Of a stretch of 64,000 bases of DNA, positions 43,740 through 54,969 are shown one piece after another. The DNA lies in assembly GCA_937872535.1 (NCBI GenBank), contig CALMTC010000007.1, forward strand, positions 1-64,000, read 5' to 3'. The number at the start of each line of letters is the position of its first letter. Position 1 is the stretch's first letter. The position numbers were made by a program, and so were the translations under genes. The stretch comes from an uncultured bacterium (GTDB lineage: Bacteria; Patescibacteriota; Gracilibacteria; Absconditabacterales; Absconditicoccaceae). The notes under the pieces were generated by a model, which saw nothing but the letters and a program-made list of their open reading frames with translations, ran no database searches and was not told the origin of the DNA.

Positions 43740-46700
43740 ATGACTGATTGATATAGTTGATTTCGTTCTTTACAAAAACTTGGCATAGGTCTATCAGCCT
43801 TACTTCTCATTCAGATTGGAATACCCACTCTGATTAATAATTTTTTCAGCCGAGACTCAACTTATGCTTGACCAGCAGAGCAAGCTTTGATTAGTAATTA
43901 TTTTTCTTCTGGAAATGAGTATACCAAATACTGGTCTAGTCCTGGAGCTTGTAGTGGGCAAATTTCTGATGTAACTGGGGTGATCTATTTAACTCCATGA
44001 ACTGGAACAATTCCATCAGCTCTCAGTGGTAATACTCTCTATGTTCTCCAGCCAGGAACTTATGTATCAACTGGCCAGACTCTCTTGACTGGGAGCTGTA
44101 TCGGGGTGGTGGCTACTGGAACTGTAACGATCGACTACCAGACTGGTGGAGCTACTTTTCTCGTGTCTGGAGCTAGTAACTCTATTTTCAATAACATCAG
44201 ATTTATAAAAAGCTGACCAACTGATTTAACAAATAGCTGTCTCGATTCTAACGATAAATCCTTTTGTATTAGCTATTCAAATAATATCACTCTTAAAAAT
44301 TTAACTATCAGAAAATTTTCTCATTGAGTGTATGGCTATCAATCTTCGAGAATTTTTATGGAAAACTCTTTTTTCTCTGACATACAGTTTACTGCCATAG
44401 ATATCAATGAATCTGTCAATTCGTTTTTCAATAAAGTCTCATCAAGCATCGCTAGTATTTCACTTTCCTTTAGAAATTCTACTGGGAATAAACTTACTAA
44501 TTTTGCTTTTTATGGTTCTAGTCAATGAATCTTGAATTCTGATAGTACTAAAAGTTCTTTTATCAATGGAGTTATTTCTAATAATGCTGACTCAGCGATA
44601 AGAGATGATTCTAGCAACAACTCAACTTATAATAATATCATAGCTAACTATTCAGAGTTTGCTTGATTTACGACATACTGATCATCTTGAACTATTGTTA
44701 ATAACTCACTTTTCTCAAATAATCATTATGGTATCTATGCTACTAACGCTGCCACTTGAATTCTTTTCAATAATTCTGTCATTGCTAATAATACTACTGG
44801 ACTATCTGTAAGTAATAACTCACTTGTAACTTTCTATGGAACTAGTCAATTTTTTGGTAACGACTCTGATATTTCTACTAGTTTCTGATGACAATATACC
44901 ACAGGAGGTATAAGTTGAATTTTCTCTACTGGAGCGCTCTCTACTGGACAATATCAGATGTCGTGTAGATGGTCTGTCAATCCAATTAACTGATCTGGTG
45001 ATATTCTTGATGATAGCTCACTCTGTACTACTAAAAATTTTATTTCTGGATGGACTGGAGATGAAAATACAAAACTTATTTTCTGAGAAAATATACCAAA
45101 GCAATCGAGACCAATCATCTATAGCTGAACGAGCATCATTTATACTGGAACTAATGGAATCGACTATCAGTCTGGTATGTTTATCTGAGACTTTAGTGAA
45201 ATATGAGGTTTCATTACTTTTTCTGGATGAATTTATGATCTCACTTCAGGGGTAAGATATTTTTATAGTCCTACTTCTCCAAATACATTAGTCTCTGCCG
45301 TGACTTTCAATGCTAGTCAGGCAGTCATTGATGAAATAAATAATTATGATTCATTATTTACCATATCTGGCGACCTTACTCCAAATCCAACAGCTGGTGC
45401 TGGAAGTAGTTTTGGTCAAATAGCTATTTCTACGAGCAATACTTGAGAAAAATCTTGGTATCTTCAACACTATGTCAATAACGGATTTAGTAGTTTTTGA
45501 TTTTCAAATTTTTATAGATTTATGCCAATCCTGCGTGATGGGCCTGGATTAACTGGTTCGTTTATTTTCACAACAGGAGTTACCAGTTTTAATACTTTTT
45601 ATTTTACTTCAGGATTGTCTGTAGGTGTTTATTTAACTAGCTCAATAGCTAGTAATTTTGAAATGAGTGGAGCTATGGCTTGAGTTATTAATGGAGTCAT
45701 CAACACAACAACTGGTTACATGATTTCATTAACAGCTTGAGATGGAGGTAAACAAATTAAAATGCTTTTAACTACCTGAGTATTTTCTGCTTTTGCTCCA
45801 ATTATGACTGTTTTTCTTGATACAACGGCTCCGACTCAACCTACGCAAACATACCCTGTTAATAATACTGGAGCTTCTCAGTTTACTACACTTCAATGGA
45901 GTAGTTCAACTGATGTAACTGTTTGACTCAGTGGCTATGAATATGAGGTATTCTCTGGAGCTAGTAGCATAGCCTCTGGTTTGACCTCTAGTGGCATTAC
46001 TTCTCAGAATCTTGTACTTGGTAGTGGAGTTTATAGCTGGACAATAAGATCTTTTGATAGACTTTGAAATTTTAGTGCTTGGAGTCCCTTAACTTGATTT
46101 TTTGTCAATAGTGGTATTCTTGGTGGAACTATTTCTTTTGTTTGATGATCTAGCAGTTCTGGTACTTCTCAAAGTGTAAACTTACTGGCTACTGAAACGG
46201 CTAACTTTACTCTTAATGGATCTGACATGGTTGGATCATTGAGTAATATTGCTACTACAAATACAACTACTCGACCAGTTACTTTGACTGCTGGAGACGG
46301 CTGGAAGGTCATTAATGTAGTTTACTCTACTGGAACAAAAATATCTCAGTCTTATCCTGCTTTCATTTACTTGGATCAAACTGCTCCTTGAGGATGAAGC
46401 TTCCTTATCAATAATGGAGCCAGTAGTACTACTTCACAGTCTGTTACACTTACTATCACATGTCCTTATGACATTTCTAGCCCAGTAAAAGTAAGTTTCT
46501 GAGAAAGTGCTTCTCCTAGCAATTTTACAAGTTGTGGTAGTTCTATAAATATGTCTCTGAGTGCTGGCAATGGTCTCAAAACTGTCTACCTCAGATTTAC
46601 TGATAATCTTGGCAATCAAACTACTGATCTTACTCAAACTATTACTCTCAACGCTTCTATTGTTACTCCACCAAATCCTTGAGGTGGTGGTTGATGAGGA

Positions 46701-47600
46701 GGATGAGGCGGTATTACACCAGATGTTTGTCCATGATGAGATTTTTCTCCAAGTTACTATGATAGAACTTGTGGAACAAATCCAAACAATAATAATCCTA
46801 TAAATCCAAATCCTGGTAACTCCACTGATGTTTATACAAATTATAGTTCTACTGACTGATTTATTCCAACTGGTACGACTCCTTATGAGAGATTAAGATC
46901 CATCATTTTGAGATACAAACTTCTTAGAATGCCCTACAAAGATCGTCCTTACAATAAAATCATCTTCTGAGATATCGCTAATGACAGTAACAATCTAGCA
47001 ATCAAGACTCTGAAAAATTATGGTATTATACAAGGTTATGGAGCTAGTAACTTTAAACCAAACACCCAGATTACCTACGCTGAGTTCCTTAAAATCTTAG
47101 TCAGGACTTCAAACACTCCTGCAACTTATACGCCTCGTGAAGGATTTGACAACAAATGGTATCAAATATATCTTGATAAAGCTAAAAGAGATGGTTGGCT
47201 CGACAAATCTGTTACTAATCCTCATGCTGCCATTACTGAAAGAGCATTACTATGATTCATCAAAAAATCTTTTGAAGTAATGGGAAGGACTTTTAGCATT
47301 CCACAGTCAACTATTGATCAAGCTCAGGGAACTGTTTCTAGATCGGAACTTACAAAAATCGTAACTGCCTTGTTTATGTTATCTTATAGAGACAGTGCTA
47401 TTACTGCTGGAAACAACACTCCTCTTCTCGAAAGACTTGCCGAAATCATCAAGAATGATACCCCTCAAGTTCAGTTTAATAAGATATGGGAACTTGTTCA
47501 AAGACTCAATGGCATCAATGCATCAGTTCTATGGAAAAACTATGCAGTCGATAAACAATTTTTGATTGAAGATCTCTTGAAGACAATACCTAGAACTTAA
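43740..47600 (+). CDS. Giant secreted surface protein: beta-helix, FN3-like and SLH domains
   Basis: A 1286-residue protein, the largest here. The N-terminal TM/signal (KLGIGLSALLLIQIGIPTL) is followed by Asn/Ser/Thr-rich beta-helix repeats of the pectate-lyase type to about residue 500 (NSLFSNNHYGIYATN and SVIANNTTGLSVSNNS are typical rungs). FN3/Ig-like segments follow, with NTGASQFTTLQWSSSTDVT near 710. A Gly-rich linker near 985-1000 is coded largely by UGA. The C-terminus (about 1070-1286) carries SLH-type repeats (IFGDIANDSNNLAIKTLKNY; NFKPNTQITYAEFLKILVR; AAITERALLGFIKKSFE). It is likely attached to the wall through SLH and exposed on the surface. Confidence 0.82.
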
Positions 47601-47603
47601 GTT

Positions 47604-47641
47604 CTAAAAAACTCCTTAGCTCAATAGCTAAGGAGTTTTTT
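47604..47641. terminator. Bidirectional terminator
   Basis: AACTCCTTAGC-TCAATA-GCTAAGGAGTT with T on both sides. It ends the surface-protein gene and may stop the convergent SulP transcript. Confidence 0.85.
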
Positions 47642-47675
47642 GAACAGTAATCAGAATAATTTTTTTGAGAGTTTT

Positions 47676-49310
47676 TTAGTTTACACCAAGTTTTTGAAGA
47701 ATAAATGAGCTAGAGTGTCAGATTCTTCACTGATCGTGGAGAGTTCTATAGTAGTGAGTTTTCTTGAACATAGAGAGTAATTCTCCATCGACACCAGAGA
47801 AATAGTATTCTATACCATGTAGATCAAAATATTCACAGATTTCTTCAAGTGTTTCAAGTCCATCAAGATCGATGTGAGTAATGTGACTAAATGATAAAAT
47901 CACAGTAGCTTTATCCTGTAATTTACAAAGCTGATCAATTTCTGCCGATATGGTGATAAAATTAATTTCTCCGGAAAATTTACAAATGACTATATCTGAA
48001 GCTTTTTGATGAGGACAGTAATTTCTCAGGTTCATCTTACCAAAAAACTTTCCATCTCTAAAGACCGTAGCATAGAGATGTCCATCACTTGAATTTTTTA
48101 GATAAATGAGCAAAGAAATAGCTGTACCAACTAAGATACCAACCATCGGATCTTCAATAAGACATAAGATCCCTACGATCATTAGAATAAAAAAGGCTCC
48201 ACGGTTATAAGAAAAAATCTTCTTGTAGAGAGGAATATCAATCATTCAAAGAGCGACATTAATCAAAATAGCCGCAACTACTGGTAGTGGTAAATAAGAA
48301 AATGACGAAAATAGAAACAAAGAGATAAGCAAAATACAAATTGATGAGATCAGTTGAGAGTAGCTAGAAGTAGCTCCACTTTTGAAATTAACGGCTGTTC
48401 TCACAAAAACTCCACTCGCTGGAAGACCTCCCATTAAACCAGATAAAAGATTTGCTAATGATAATCAGAATACTTCTTTTTCTTGGTTAAAATGTGATTT
48501 TTTTGCTCTGTCTGCTATTTTTGCTGAGATAATAGTTTCAAGAAGAGCAACCAAAGCGACGACAAGTCCTGACATCAGCAAATCTTTTATAAATGCGTAG
48601 TCTTTTAATGAACTCAACCACTGTGGCGCTTCAAAAAATAGGAAACTAAGTTCTGGAAACTGATCTCCAAGTTTCAATAATGGGAGTCCAAAATAATGAG
48701 CATTGAGATATCAAAATAGAATACCAACTGTACTCACTGGGATCACTGCAGGAAGTTGTTTGAGATAACGCTTTGATAAAATAATAAGTCCAAATGCGAT
48801 CGCAAAAACCACTACGGAAAAAATTTTTATATCTGGATAATGAATAATCGTTTCTCGAACATTCATAAGAAATTCTTTGTGCTTTGGAAGACCAGTCAAT
48901 CACAAAGCGTTATTGAACTGAGTAGCAGCTATTGTAATACCAACTCCCATCATAAACCCATGCAAAGCTGTCGAAGGTATCAAAGTAATGTACTTTGTCA
49001 TTCTCAGTACTGAGATCAACAAAATAATGGCTCAGCTGACCAGTGCTAAGAGCGGTAAAAAAGCTGCTCATCGCTTGAGAGCAAAGAGAAATAAAATTCC
49101 TGATAGTGCCCCAGCTGGACCAACAATATTATACTTTGATCAACCAAACAAAGATGCCATCAAACCAGCATAGATCGCTGTCAAAATTCCCTGAAGTGGC
49201 GTAGCTCAGCTCGCTACAGCCAGTGGAATACTAAGAGGAATAGATACTATAGCAACCGAAAGACCTGACTTAAAATTTTTGGAAAACTGATTGACGATAT
49301 TTTTTATCAT
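47676..49310 (-). CDS. SulP-family anion permease with STAS domain
   Basis: A 544-residue transporter. About ten TMs (SGLSVAIVSIPLSIPLAVAS; YNIVGPAGALSGILFLFAL; GLPASGVFVRTAVNFKSGA) are followed by a STAS domain (ATVILSFSHITHIDLDGLET). The pattern fits the bacterial SulP group for sulfate or bicarbonate/dicarboxylate transport; substrate is not predictable. UGA joins five ORF pieces. It reads through UGA codons after LHDQ and ends at TAA 47676. Confidence 0.9.
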
Positions 49311-49532
49311 CTGCAAAAATAAATGCTAAAGAGCACTGTTTTTACTCCGATGAAAAGTTTTTTCAAGAGAAGTATAGACCAAAAATAACTGTCTTTAATA
49401 GTATAATTTCAATAACTATCTTCTGGTTACACTAAAATCCTACAAAACAGAAAAATCGTTTTAAATTTGTAACATTCTCTGAGCTTACCCGCCTTCCAAA
49501 GGAGCTATGAGATGAGAAATTTTTTACATTCA

Positions 49533-49552
49533 CCAGAATAATAATTTTTTTT
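49533..49552. repeat. Border motif CCAGAATAATAATTTTTTTT
   Basis: Immediately downstream of the minus-strand gene ending at 49558. The gap 49311-49532 shows nothing else recognisable. Confidence 0.55.
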
Positions 49553-49557
49553 GAGAT

Positions 49558-50646
49558 TTATTTGAGATTATTGAGGAGAGATCTAAGGATTTTTCTGGCT
49601 CTGGCGTTGTCTCTGAGAGAGCGAGAGAGTTCAAGGTCGCGGAGTTGGTTGAGATATTTTTGTTTGAGCGCGGCTTGGAGAGTAGCTGTTCTTTTTTTGG
49701 AAATATTTTGCTGAAGAGCAAGCACTATTTGAGGGATGAGTTGAGATTCTTGAGAGGTAAATTGATAGCCAGAGATGAGAGATTCTTCAGCAGCTCTCTT
49801 TTTCTGAGTGTAAGAGACGAGTCACTCTTTGGGAACAATGACGAACGCGTCCATTACTTTTCTCCCTGGCCCCAGAAGATACTGTTCATCATGATAAAGA
49901 GCTACACTTTTCCCAGCATCAAGACTCAGTGCCCGAGCACAGTCAAACGATTTTTGGAGATAAGCAGGCAAGTCAAAAAGTGTGAAATTTCAGACAAATC
50001 AGACATAGACTGTTTTTTTATCAGCAGTCGTACAGATGAAATTTCTTTTCATCGAAGCGGTCATTTTCGGATCCCCGTTTATTTGTTCCCAAAAATATCC
50101 AGAAACGTCTACTCCACTTTCGAGCAATACTGGAAAATTTCCCAGTCCATAGTAAATTTCTCCGAGTCTTCCTGAATTAACATTGCTGTAATATGTCCCC
50201 ATATTTCCCGAATTGTAGTTGGCAAGAAGCGGTTCTCCATCACGAGTAAAACCAAAAACTCCTCTAATCCCAGTATCTGGTCGATACCTAGAATAACTCT
50301 TGGCATCTCCTTTGAAGATTCTTTCTGAAACTGTGGTCTTGGCTTGACCATACTTGGCATAAGCTGCTTCGTCGGGGCGGAAAAAAACTCCATTCACTCA
50401 TGCAATACCCCCTACTCTGTCAATCAGCTCCTTCAAAGTCTCGACTTCACCGTCTGGAACGACAGAAGTAACGATCTCGAAGTCTCATCCGACATCGATC
50501 TTGAGTACATCGATTCTCTTATCATGATCTCGTTTTCTGATGATCTCGTTGGTCGGATAAAGCTGTGCAAATCAGACTCCTCCGCTCAAAAAAATCATGA
50601 AACTCACGGCACTTATGGCTGAAACTATTTTACTGCAATGCTTCAT
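49558..50646 (-). CDS. Phosphodiester-glycosidase-type (NAGPA-like) secreted protein
   Basis: A 362-residue protein. An N-terminal signal-like stretch (IVSAISAVSFMIFLSGGVG) precedes a NAGPA-like domain with GIAGVNGVFFRPDEAAYAKY and later ARALSLDAGKSVALYHDE (the family's L-x-L-D-G-G segment is here SLDAGKS). The C-terminal 75 residues are a helical tail (ALQQNISKKRTATLQAALKQ). Family members remove sugar groups from phosphodiester-linked glycans; activity here is uncertain. Four UGA codons link the pieces. Confidence 0.72.
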
Positions 50647-50729
50647 TTTTTTCTCTTAAAATAAATTTTCTGGTTTTTTTACAATAAAGAAATTCTGATC
50701 TGAACTCAAGAGAAGTTGAGTGCTGATTT

Positions 50730-51713
50730 TTATACCTCGCTGATTACTTCATATGAGAAATCAATGTTTCCGAGTAATGATATAGCATATATTTTTTTTG
50801 CTAATTTTTTTTCACGGACTTTTTTAGCACAGATATTTATAGTAGCACCAGATCAAACGAAATCATCTATCATGAGAAGATTTTTCACGGTTGGCTGATT
50901 TCAAACTATAAAAATGGTTTGTTCTGCATTTTTAATTCTTTGAGATGTTCATTTGATACTTTTTTGTGGTATTATAATATCTGATGCAAATATTTTTTGT
51001 AATTTTATTTCTGGTAATCAAATCTGATATCACTTTCTTACTTCATCCATAAATTGAGGATTTCTGCGAATAGAAGCTGGAGCGTAGCAAATTCAGTCTA
51101 TTTTATGAGCTTTTATGAATGCAGTAATCTGCTGTCTTGTAAGATCAATCACCTCTTGAATAAGTTTTTTATTTTGAGATTGTTTTGCATAAAAAGCTAG
51201 GTTTCATAACTTTGATTTTCCAAATTGCTGTATTTGGTAAGCGTCACAATATCGTAGTCAATCAATATAAACTTCTGGAAACTGTTTTTTAAATATATTT
51301 ATTGTATTTATCAGTTTATTATCTTTTTTGAGAGAATCTGTTTTATGAATTATTTTCTCGTAATCTATTATCAATTTATGCACATCAAGATCCCTTTGTT
51401 TACATCGATCAACAAATCATTTTTCTCATTTCTGTAAAGTTCCGTTTGGAGTTATTGATAAAAAATGCTCTTCTAAGATCTGTTTTTGTTTTGCTGAAAA
51501 AGCTATATTTTCGGTCTGGTTTCCATGATTGATAAAATAGTAAACCTTTGGTGGTGTACCATTCTTTATTATTTTTTCACTTTCGAGCAATCACAATATG
51601 TGGCGGTGTACAATCTGATTACTTATTCAAAAATGCTCCGCAATCTGAGTAATCCCGATCGGTTCCTGTTTTGCTATTAGTTTCAAAATATCTTGTTTTG
51701 TTGATGTTTTCAT
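50730..51713 (-). CDS. HTH-phosphoribosyltransferase fusion regulator
   Basis: A 327-residue protein. Residues 1-75 form a winged helix (ILKLIAKQEPIGITQIAEHF; SNQIVHRHILGLLESEKII). The C-terminal 150 residues form a type I PRTase domain with LLMIDDFVGSGATINICAKK at about 283-302, the PRPP loop. The central part is not assigned. Such HTH-PRTase fusions (PurR of Bacillus, GfcR of archaea) use PRPP or nucleobases to control DNA binding. A perfect 12-bp inverted repeat lies 8 bp upstream of its ATG, which suggests autoregulation. Its target pathway is not shown. Confidence 0.75.
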
Positions 51714-51720
51714 AATTGTA

Positions 51721-51751
51721 TAGTTTATAGTTGATAGTAAACTATAAACTA
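51721..51751. promoter_or_regulatory. 12-bp palindromic operator upstream of HTH-PRTase gene
   Basis: TAGTTTATAGTT and AACTATAAACTA flank GATAGTA. The perfect inverted repeat overlaps the likely promoter region of the divergent/own gene and is not associated with a T-run. Confidence 0.7.
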
Positions 51752-51828
51752 TAGTAGTCAAAAAAATCTCAAAAGCAAATCTAAGTTTATTTTTCTTCGT
51801 TTACAGTAATACATTACCTTAAATGAGT

Positions 51829-51946
51829 TAATTATTGTGTATGAGAGTCAGAAATATAATTTTTAGAAAATTTTCATGGTAATCGAGTATAGATTTTCCC
51901 TTGAGTGAAGTCAGTTATTGTGTATAGTCAGGAATATCATTTTTTA
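51829..51946. repeat. Direct repeat before the ABC-F gene
   Basis: A block with TTATTGTGTAT followed by AGTCAGAAATATAATTTTTAG at 51835-51866 recurs at 51913-51946 as TTATTGTGTATAGTCAGGAA then TATCATTTTTTAG. The rest of the gap has no gene. Confidence 0.55.
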
Positions 51947-51963
51947 GTATTGAGAAGAAAAAT

Positions 51964-53442
51964 ATGTCATCAAGTTCACCAGTGATTTTGAGTTTTGATA
52001 AGGTAAGTTTTTCGTATAATTGAGATAAAAAAGTGATTTTGGAAGAGGCGAGTTTTTCAGTTCGTCAGCAGACAAAGATCACGATCATGGGGCAAAATGG
52101 GGCTGGGAAGTCGACACTTTTTAAGCTCATTACGAAGGAACTTTCTCCAAAATCTGGAAAAATTAATATCGCGAATGGAACGAGTATTGCCATCGCTAAG
52201 CAGGTGATTCCGAGAGAGATGATGAATCTAACAGTCAGAGAGTACTTTGAGACTGCTTTTTCTGAGAAAGATTATCAGCTAGATCGTAAAATAGGTAAAG
52301 TCCTTGATGGTGTTAATCTCGTCGCTCCTTTAGATAAGCAGCTTAAGGATTTTTCTGGTGGCCAACAAGCAAGATTGCTCTTGGCTTATGCTCTTATTCA
52401 GGAGCCAGATATTTTACTTTTAGATGAACCAACAAATAATCTCGATAAAGACTGAATCGGTCACTTAATTGGTTTTTTACTGTCATATGACAAAACAGTC
52501 GTGGTGATTAGCCATGATGCTGATTTTTTGAATATGTTTACTGATGGAGTCTTGTATCTCAATGTCTTAAACCGCCAAGTCGAACAGTATCGAGGAGATT
52601 ACTATGATGTGGTCGAACAAATTTCAGCACAAGTAGAAAAAGCTCAGCAACAAAATGCCAGAATGGAGAAAAAAATTGAAGATGCAAAAGCAAAAATAAA
52701 TTTTTTCTCAAACAAATGAGGTAAAATGCGTAAATTAGCTAGTAAAATGAGAGATGAAGTCGAAGAAGCTGAAGAAAATAAAGTGGTTGTGAGAAGAGAT
52801 GATAAGACGATCTGAGGATTTGATATTGAGTTTGAAAATTTTGTTGGTCCACTTGTTACTATAAATGGTGTTTCTCTGATGACTAAAAACCATGATCTCA
52901 AACACTTTCCACTGAATCTTATCGTCAAAAAATGAGAAAAATATATTCTCAGTGGACCAAATGGAATCTGAAAATCAACTCTTCTCAAAAGACTCCTCAA
53001 TGCTCATGACAAAGATGCCACCATTCATGACTGAGTCAGAATCTGATATTATAGCCAAGATTTCAATGCTCTTGATATGAATATGAGTGTCTGGGATGCT
53101 CTTCACGAGGTCTCTGATGAGATTACAGATCAAGAGGTCTACCGCACTGCTTCACATTTTTTGCTTACCAGTGATCTATTAAAAAACTCAATCTGATCAC
53201 TCTCTGAATGACAAAAATGACTCCTCTGCTATGCTAGATTTGTGATTCAAAAACCACATCTCCTGATTCTTGATGAACCGACTAATCATATCAATTTCCG
53301 TCATCTGCCTGTCATCGCTGAGGCCTTAAAAGAGTACGAATGAGCTATTATCATGGTCAGCCACGACCAGACTTTTGTCGATCAGCTAGGATACTTAGAG
53401 ACTGTAGACTTGGGTAGACTTATTAAAGATAGCCAGGGATAA
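51964..53442 (+). CDS. ABC-F family ATPase
   Basis: A 492-residue soluble protein with two ABC domains and no membrane segment. Walker A motifs are GQNGAGKST (about 42) and GPNGIGKST (about 331). Signature loops are DFSGGQQAR and SLSEGQKGL, and Walker B DEPTNNLD and DEPTNHIN. The linker between the domains (about 205-260) is helical (EKKIEDAKAKINFF). ABC-F proteins act at the ribosome (EttA, Uup and resistance types). The subgroup is not clear. Confidence 0.9.
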
Positions 53443-53458
53443 AATTTTTATACAAAAA

Positions 53459-53487
53459 AATCACTCCGACTAGTAGAGTGATTTTTT
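53459..53487 (+). terminator. Terminator of the ABC-F gene
   Basis: AATCACTC-CGACTAGTA-GAGTGATT followed by TTTTT. Confidence 0.8.
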
Positions 53488-53549
53488 CTTAATCTTCAAA
53501 AATTCCATCCAATGCGAAAGGTTCCCGATATGAATCGACATAAACTCCG

Positions 53550-53592
53550 CTTATTTTTCTTCTCTTCGTTTGAAAAATAAATGCTCATCTTT
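53550..53592. repeat. Repeat related to 42180-42233
   Basis: CTTATTTTTCTTCTCTTCGT followed by TTGAAAAATAAATGCTCATC. It matches the earlier copy at nearly every base but lacks the AAGGTGAG arm. Confidence 0.5.
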
Positions 53593-53813
53593 TATTTTCT
53601 GGTGAAGATGATAATTTTAATGCATTTCACGATCAAAAATGCGATAGCTACCATATCAAAAGTGATAGGATTTGGGAGCTGGAAGTATTTGAAAACAAGG
53701 ATAAGAAGACCATATACTGCAAAAACATTAATTACAAAATCTATCACATCCTGGATTTTTTCTACATTAATAATATCTATAAATTGCTGTTCAAATTTTT
53801 CTTTGAGTTTCAT
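53592..53813 (-). CDS. Small two-TM membrane protein, 73 aa
   Basis: FVINVFAVYGLLILVFKYF and FDMVAIAFLIVKCIKIIIF are likely TMs. ATG 53813 was used, since upstream DNA looks non-coding. In code 25 the frame is also continuous with the 54200 ORF through UGA codons, so a 202-residue joined product (53592-54200) is possible. No family is known. Confidence 0.5.
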   Translation of the reverse strand: MKLKEKFEQQFIDIINVEKIQDVIDFVINVFAVYGLLILVFKYFQLPNPITFDMVAIAFLIVKCIKIIIFTRK

Positions 53814-53931
53814 AGCTCTTGGTGTAGTAAGAAAAATAAATTGTTTTTTGACTTTTACATAAATAAAAAAATAAGTCAATAGATTGTTGATATTTTTCCT
53901 GTTAACATTTTTCCACTTATACTGAACTCAT

Positions 53932-53962
53932 AAAAAAAAGTGCATTGAAATTCAATGCACTC
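53932..53962 (-). terminator. Strong terminator after the 82-residue ORF
   Basis: GTGCATTGAA-A-TTCAATGCAC is a perfect stem followed on the minus strand by eight T. It overlaps the last codons and the UGA of the 54200 ORF. Confidence 0.8.
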
Positions 53963-54200
53963 TTTCGAGATAAATTAACTTTTTTTTTAGATCAGCAATT
54001 TCTTTGCTAATCATTTCAGGGTCAAGCTGTTTTCTTTCTTTTTGAGATTGCTCTAGAATGTCTAAAGCCTGAAAATAGTCTGATGGCTTAGCAAATAAGC
54101 CAGTATCTTCATCAAAAAAGCTTGCTTTCAATACTCGCCTTTCTAGATAAAAATAAATATCTACCAAAGGAGATTTTTGCATAAAGGCTGAAATAGACAT
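53952..54200 (-). CDS. Small protein, 82 aa, ending at a UGA inside a terminator
   Basis: MSISAFMQKSPLVDIYFYLE begins a soluble, charged protein ending YLERVH. Its own promoter TTTACA-16-TATACT (54253 to 54226) lies upstream. The next codon is UGA at 53952-53954 in the arm of a perfect terminator. No internal UGA is used. If UGA is Gly the frame continues through the terminator to 53592. Either the transcript ends without a stop, or this UGA has another fate. Function unknown. Confidence 0.5.
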   Translation of the reverse strand: MSISAFMQKSPLVDIYFYLERRVLKASFFDEDTGLFAKPSDYFQALDILEQSQKERKQLDPEMISKEIADLKKKLIYLERVH

Positions 54201-54225
54201 AATTATTTTTTTTATTGTGACCCTT

Positions 54226-54253
54226 AGTATAATATTTTCACCTCTTTTGTAAA
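54226..54253 (-). promoter_or_regulatory. Promoter of the 54200 gene
   Basis: Minus-strand TTTACA at 54253-54248, 16-bp spacer, TATACT at 54231-54226, about 25 bp before the ATG. Confidence 0.6.
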
Positions 54254-54302
54254 GAGAAAATAAACAAATAATTTTCCCCTTGAAAAGTCTTTAAAAAAAT
54301 AT

Positions 54303-54318
54303 AAGAACAATTGTTCTT
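54303..54318. promoter_or_regulatory. LexA (SOS) box
   Basis: AAGAACAATTGTTCTT is a perfect 16-bp palindrome with the GAAC-N4-GTTC core of Gram-positive-type LexA boxes. It is 22 bp upstream of the lexA ATG, which implies autorepression. No second GAAC-N4-GTTC site was noticed in the window. Confidence 0.8.
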
Positions 54319-54339
54319 TTTAAAATATTTTTCTGAAAA

Positions 54340-54924
54340 ATGCCAAAATCTTCTTCTTTTGAACAGTATCTTGCTTCACTTAAAAAATATATGTTTAAAC
54401 ATCGTCAGCTGCCAAGCTTTGAAGTCATGCTGTCTGTGCTTGGAGTTCGTTCCAAATCGGCAGTGCATCATTTTTTTCAACAACTCATTGAATATGGATT
54501 TATTACTAAAGATGACTCTGGCTATGAGCCTACTGGTAAACTTTTTTCTTTACCAGCCTTTGAGAGCATTAGAGCTTGATTTCCAACCGTCCCTACAGAA
54601 GAAACCCGTAGCGATATCAATATTTATGACTATCTTGTTCCAAATCCAGACTGAGTAATTCTTGTAAAAGTAGTATGAGACAGTATGAAAGATGCTGGTA
54701 TCATGCAATGAGATATGGTAGTTGTTGATAAAAATAAAACTGCTCAGCCAGGAGACATAGTGATTGCAGAAATTGATGGAGAATTTACTATGAAATATCT
54801 TGAAAAAGAGAAAAAGAAATGACTTTTCCTAAGACCTTGAAATCCTCACTACATGGATCTTTTTCCAAAGAAATCTATGAGCGTCGTTGGCGTGGTAACT
54901 GGAACTTTTAGAAGCTATACATAA
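54340..54924 (+). CDS. lexA: LexA repressor (SOS, peptidase S24)
   Basis: A 194-residue protein. Residues 1-65 are the winged HTH (SFEQYLASLKKYMFKHRQLP; RSKSAVHHFFQQLIEYGFIT). The cleavage site is Ala79-Gly80 (IRAGFPTV), with Gly80 coded by UGA. The catalytic Ser is at 115 (VVGDSMKDAGI, first Gly UGA) and Lys at 152 (FTMKYLEK). It represses SOS genes and self-cleaves with RecA filaments. Confidence 0.93.
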
Positions 54925-54969
54925 TTTCTTTCTCTTTATAATTTTTACATTTTAAAAAAAATATCCAGA

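Noticed and set aside
54311-54658. Alternative ORF over lexA
   Set aside because: Overlaps lexA in another frame; lexA has the catalytic dyad and an SOS box.
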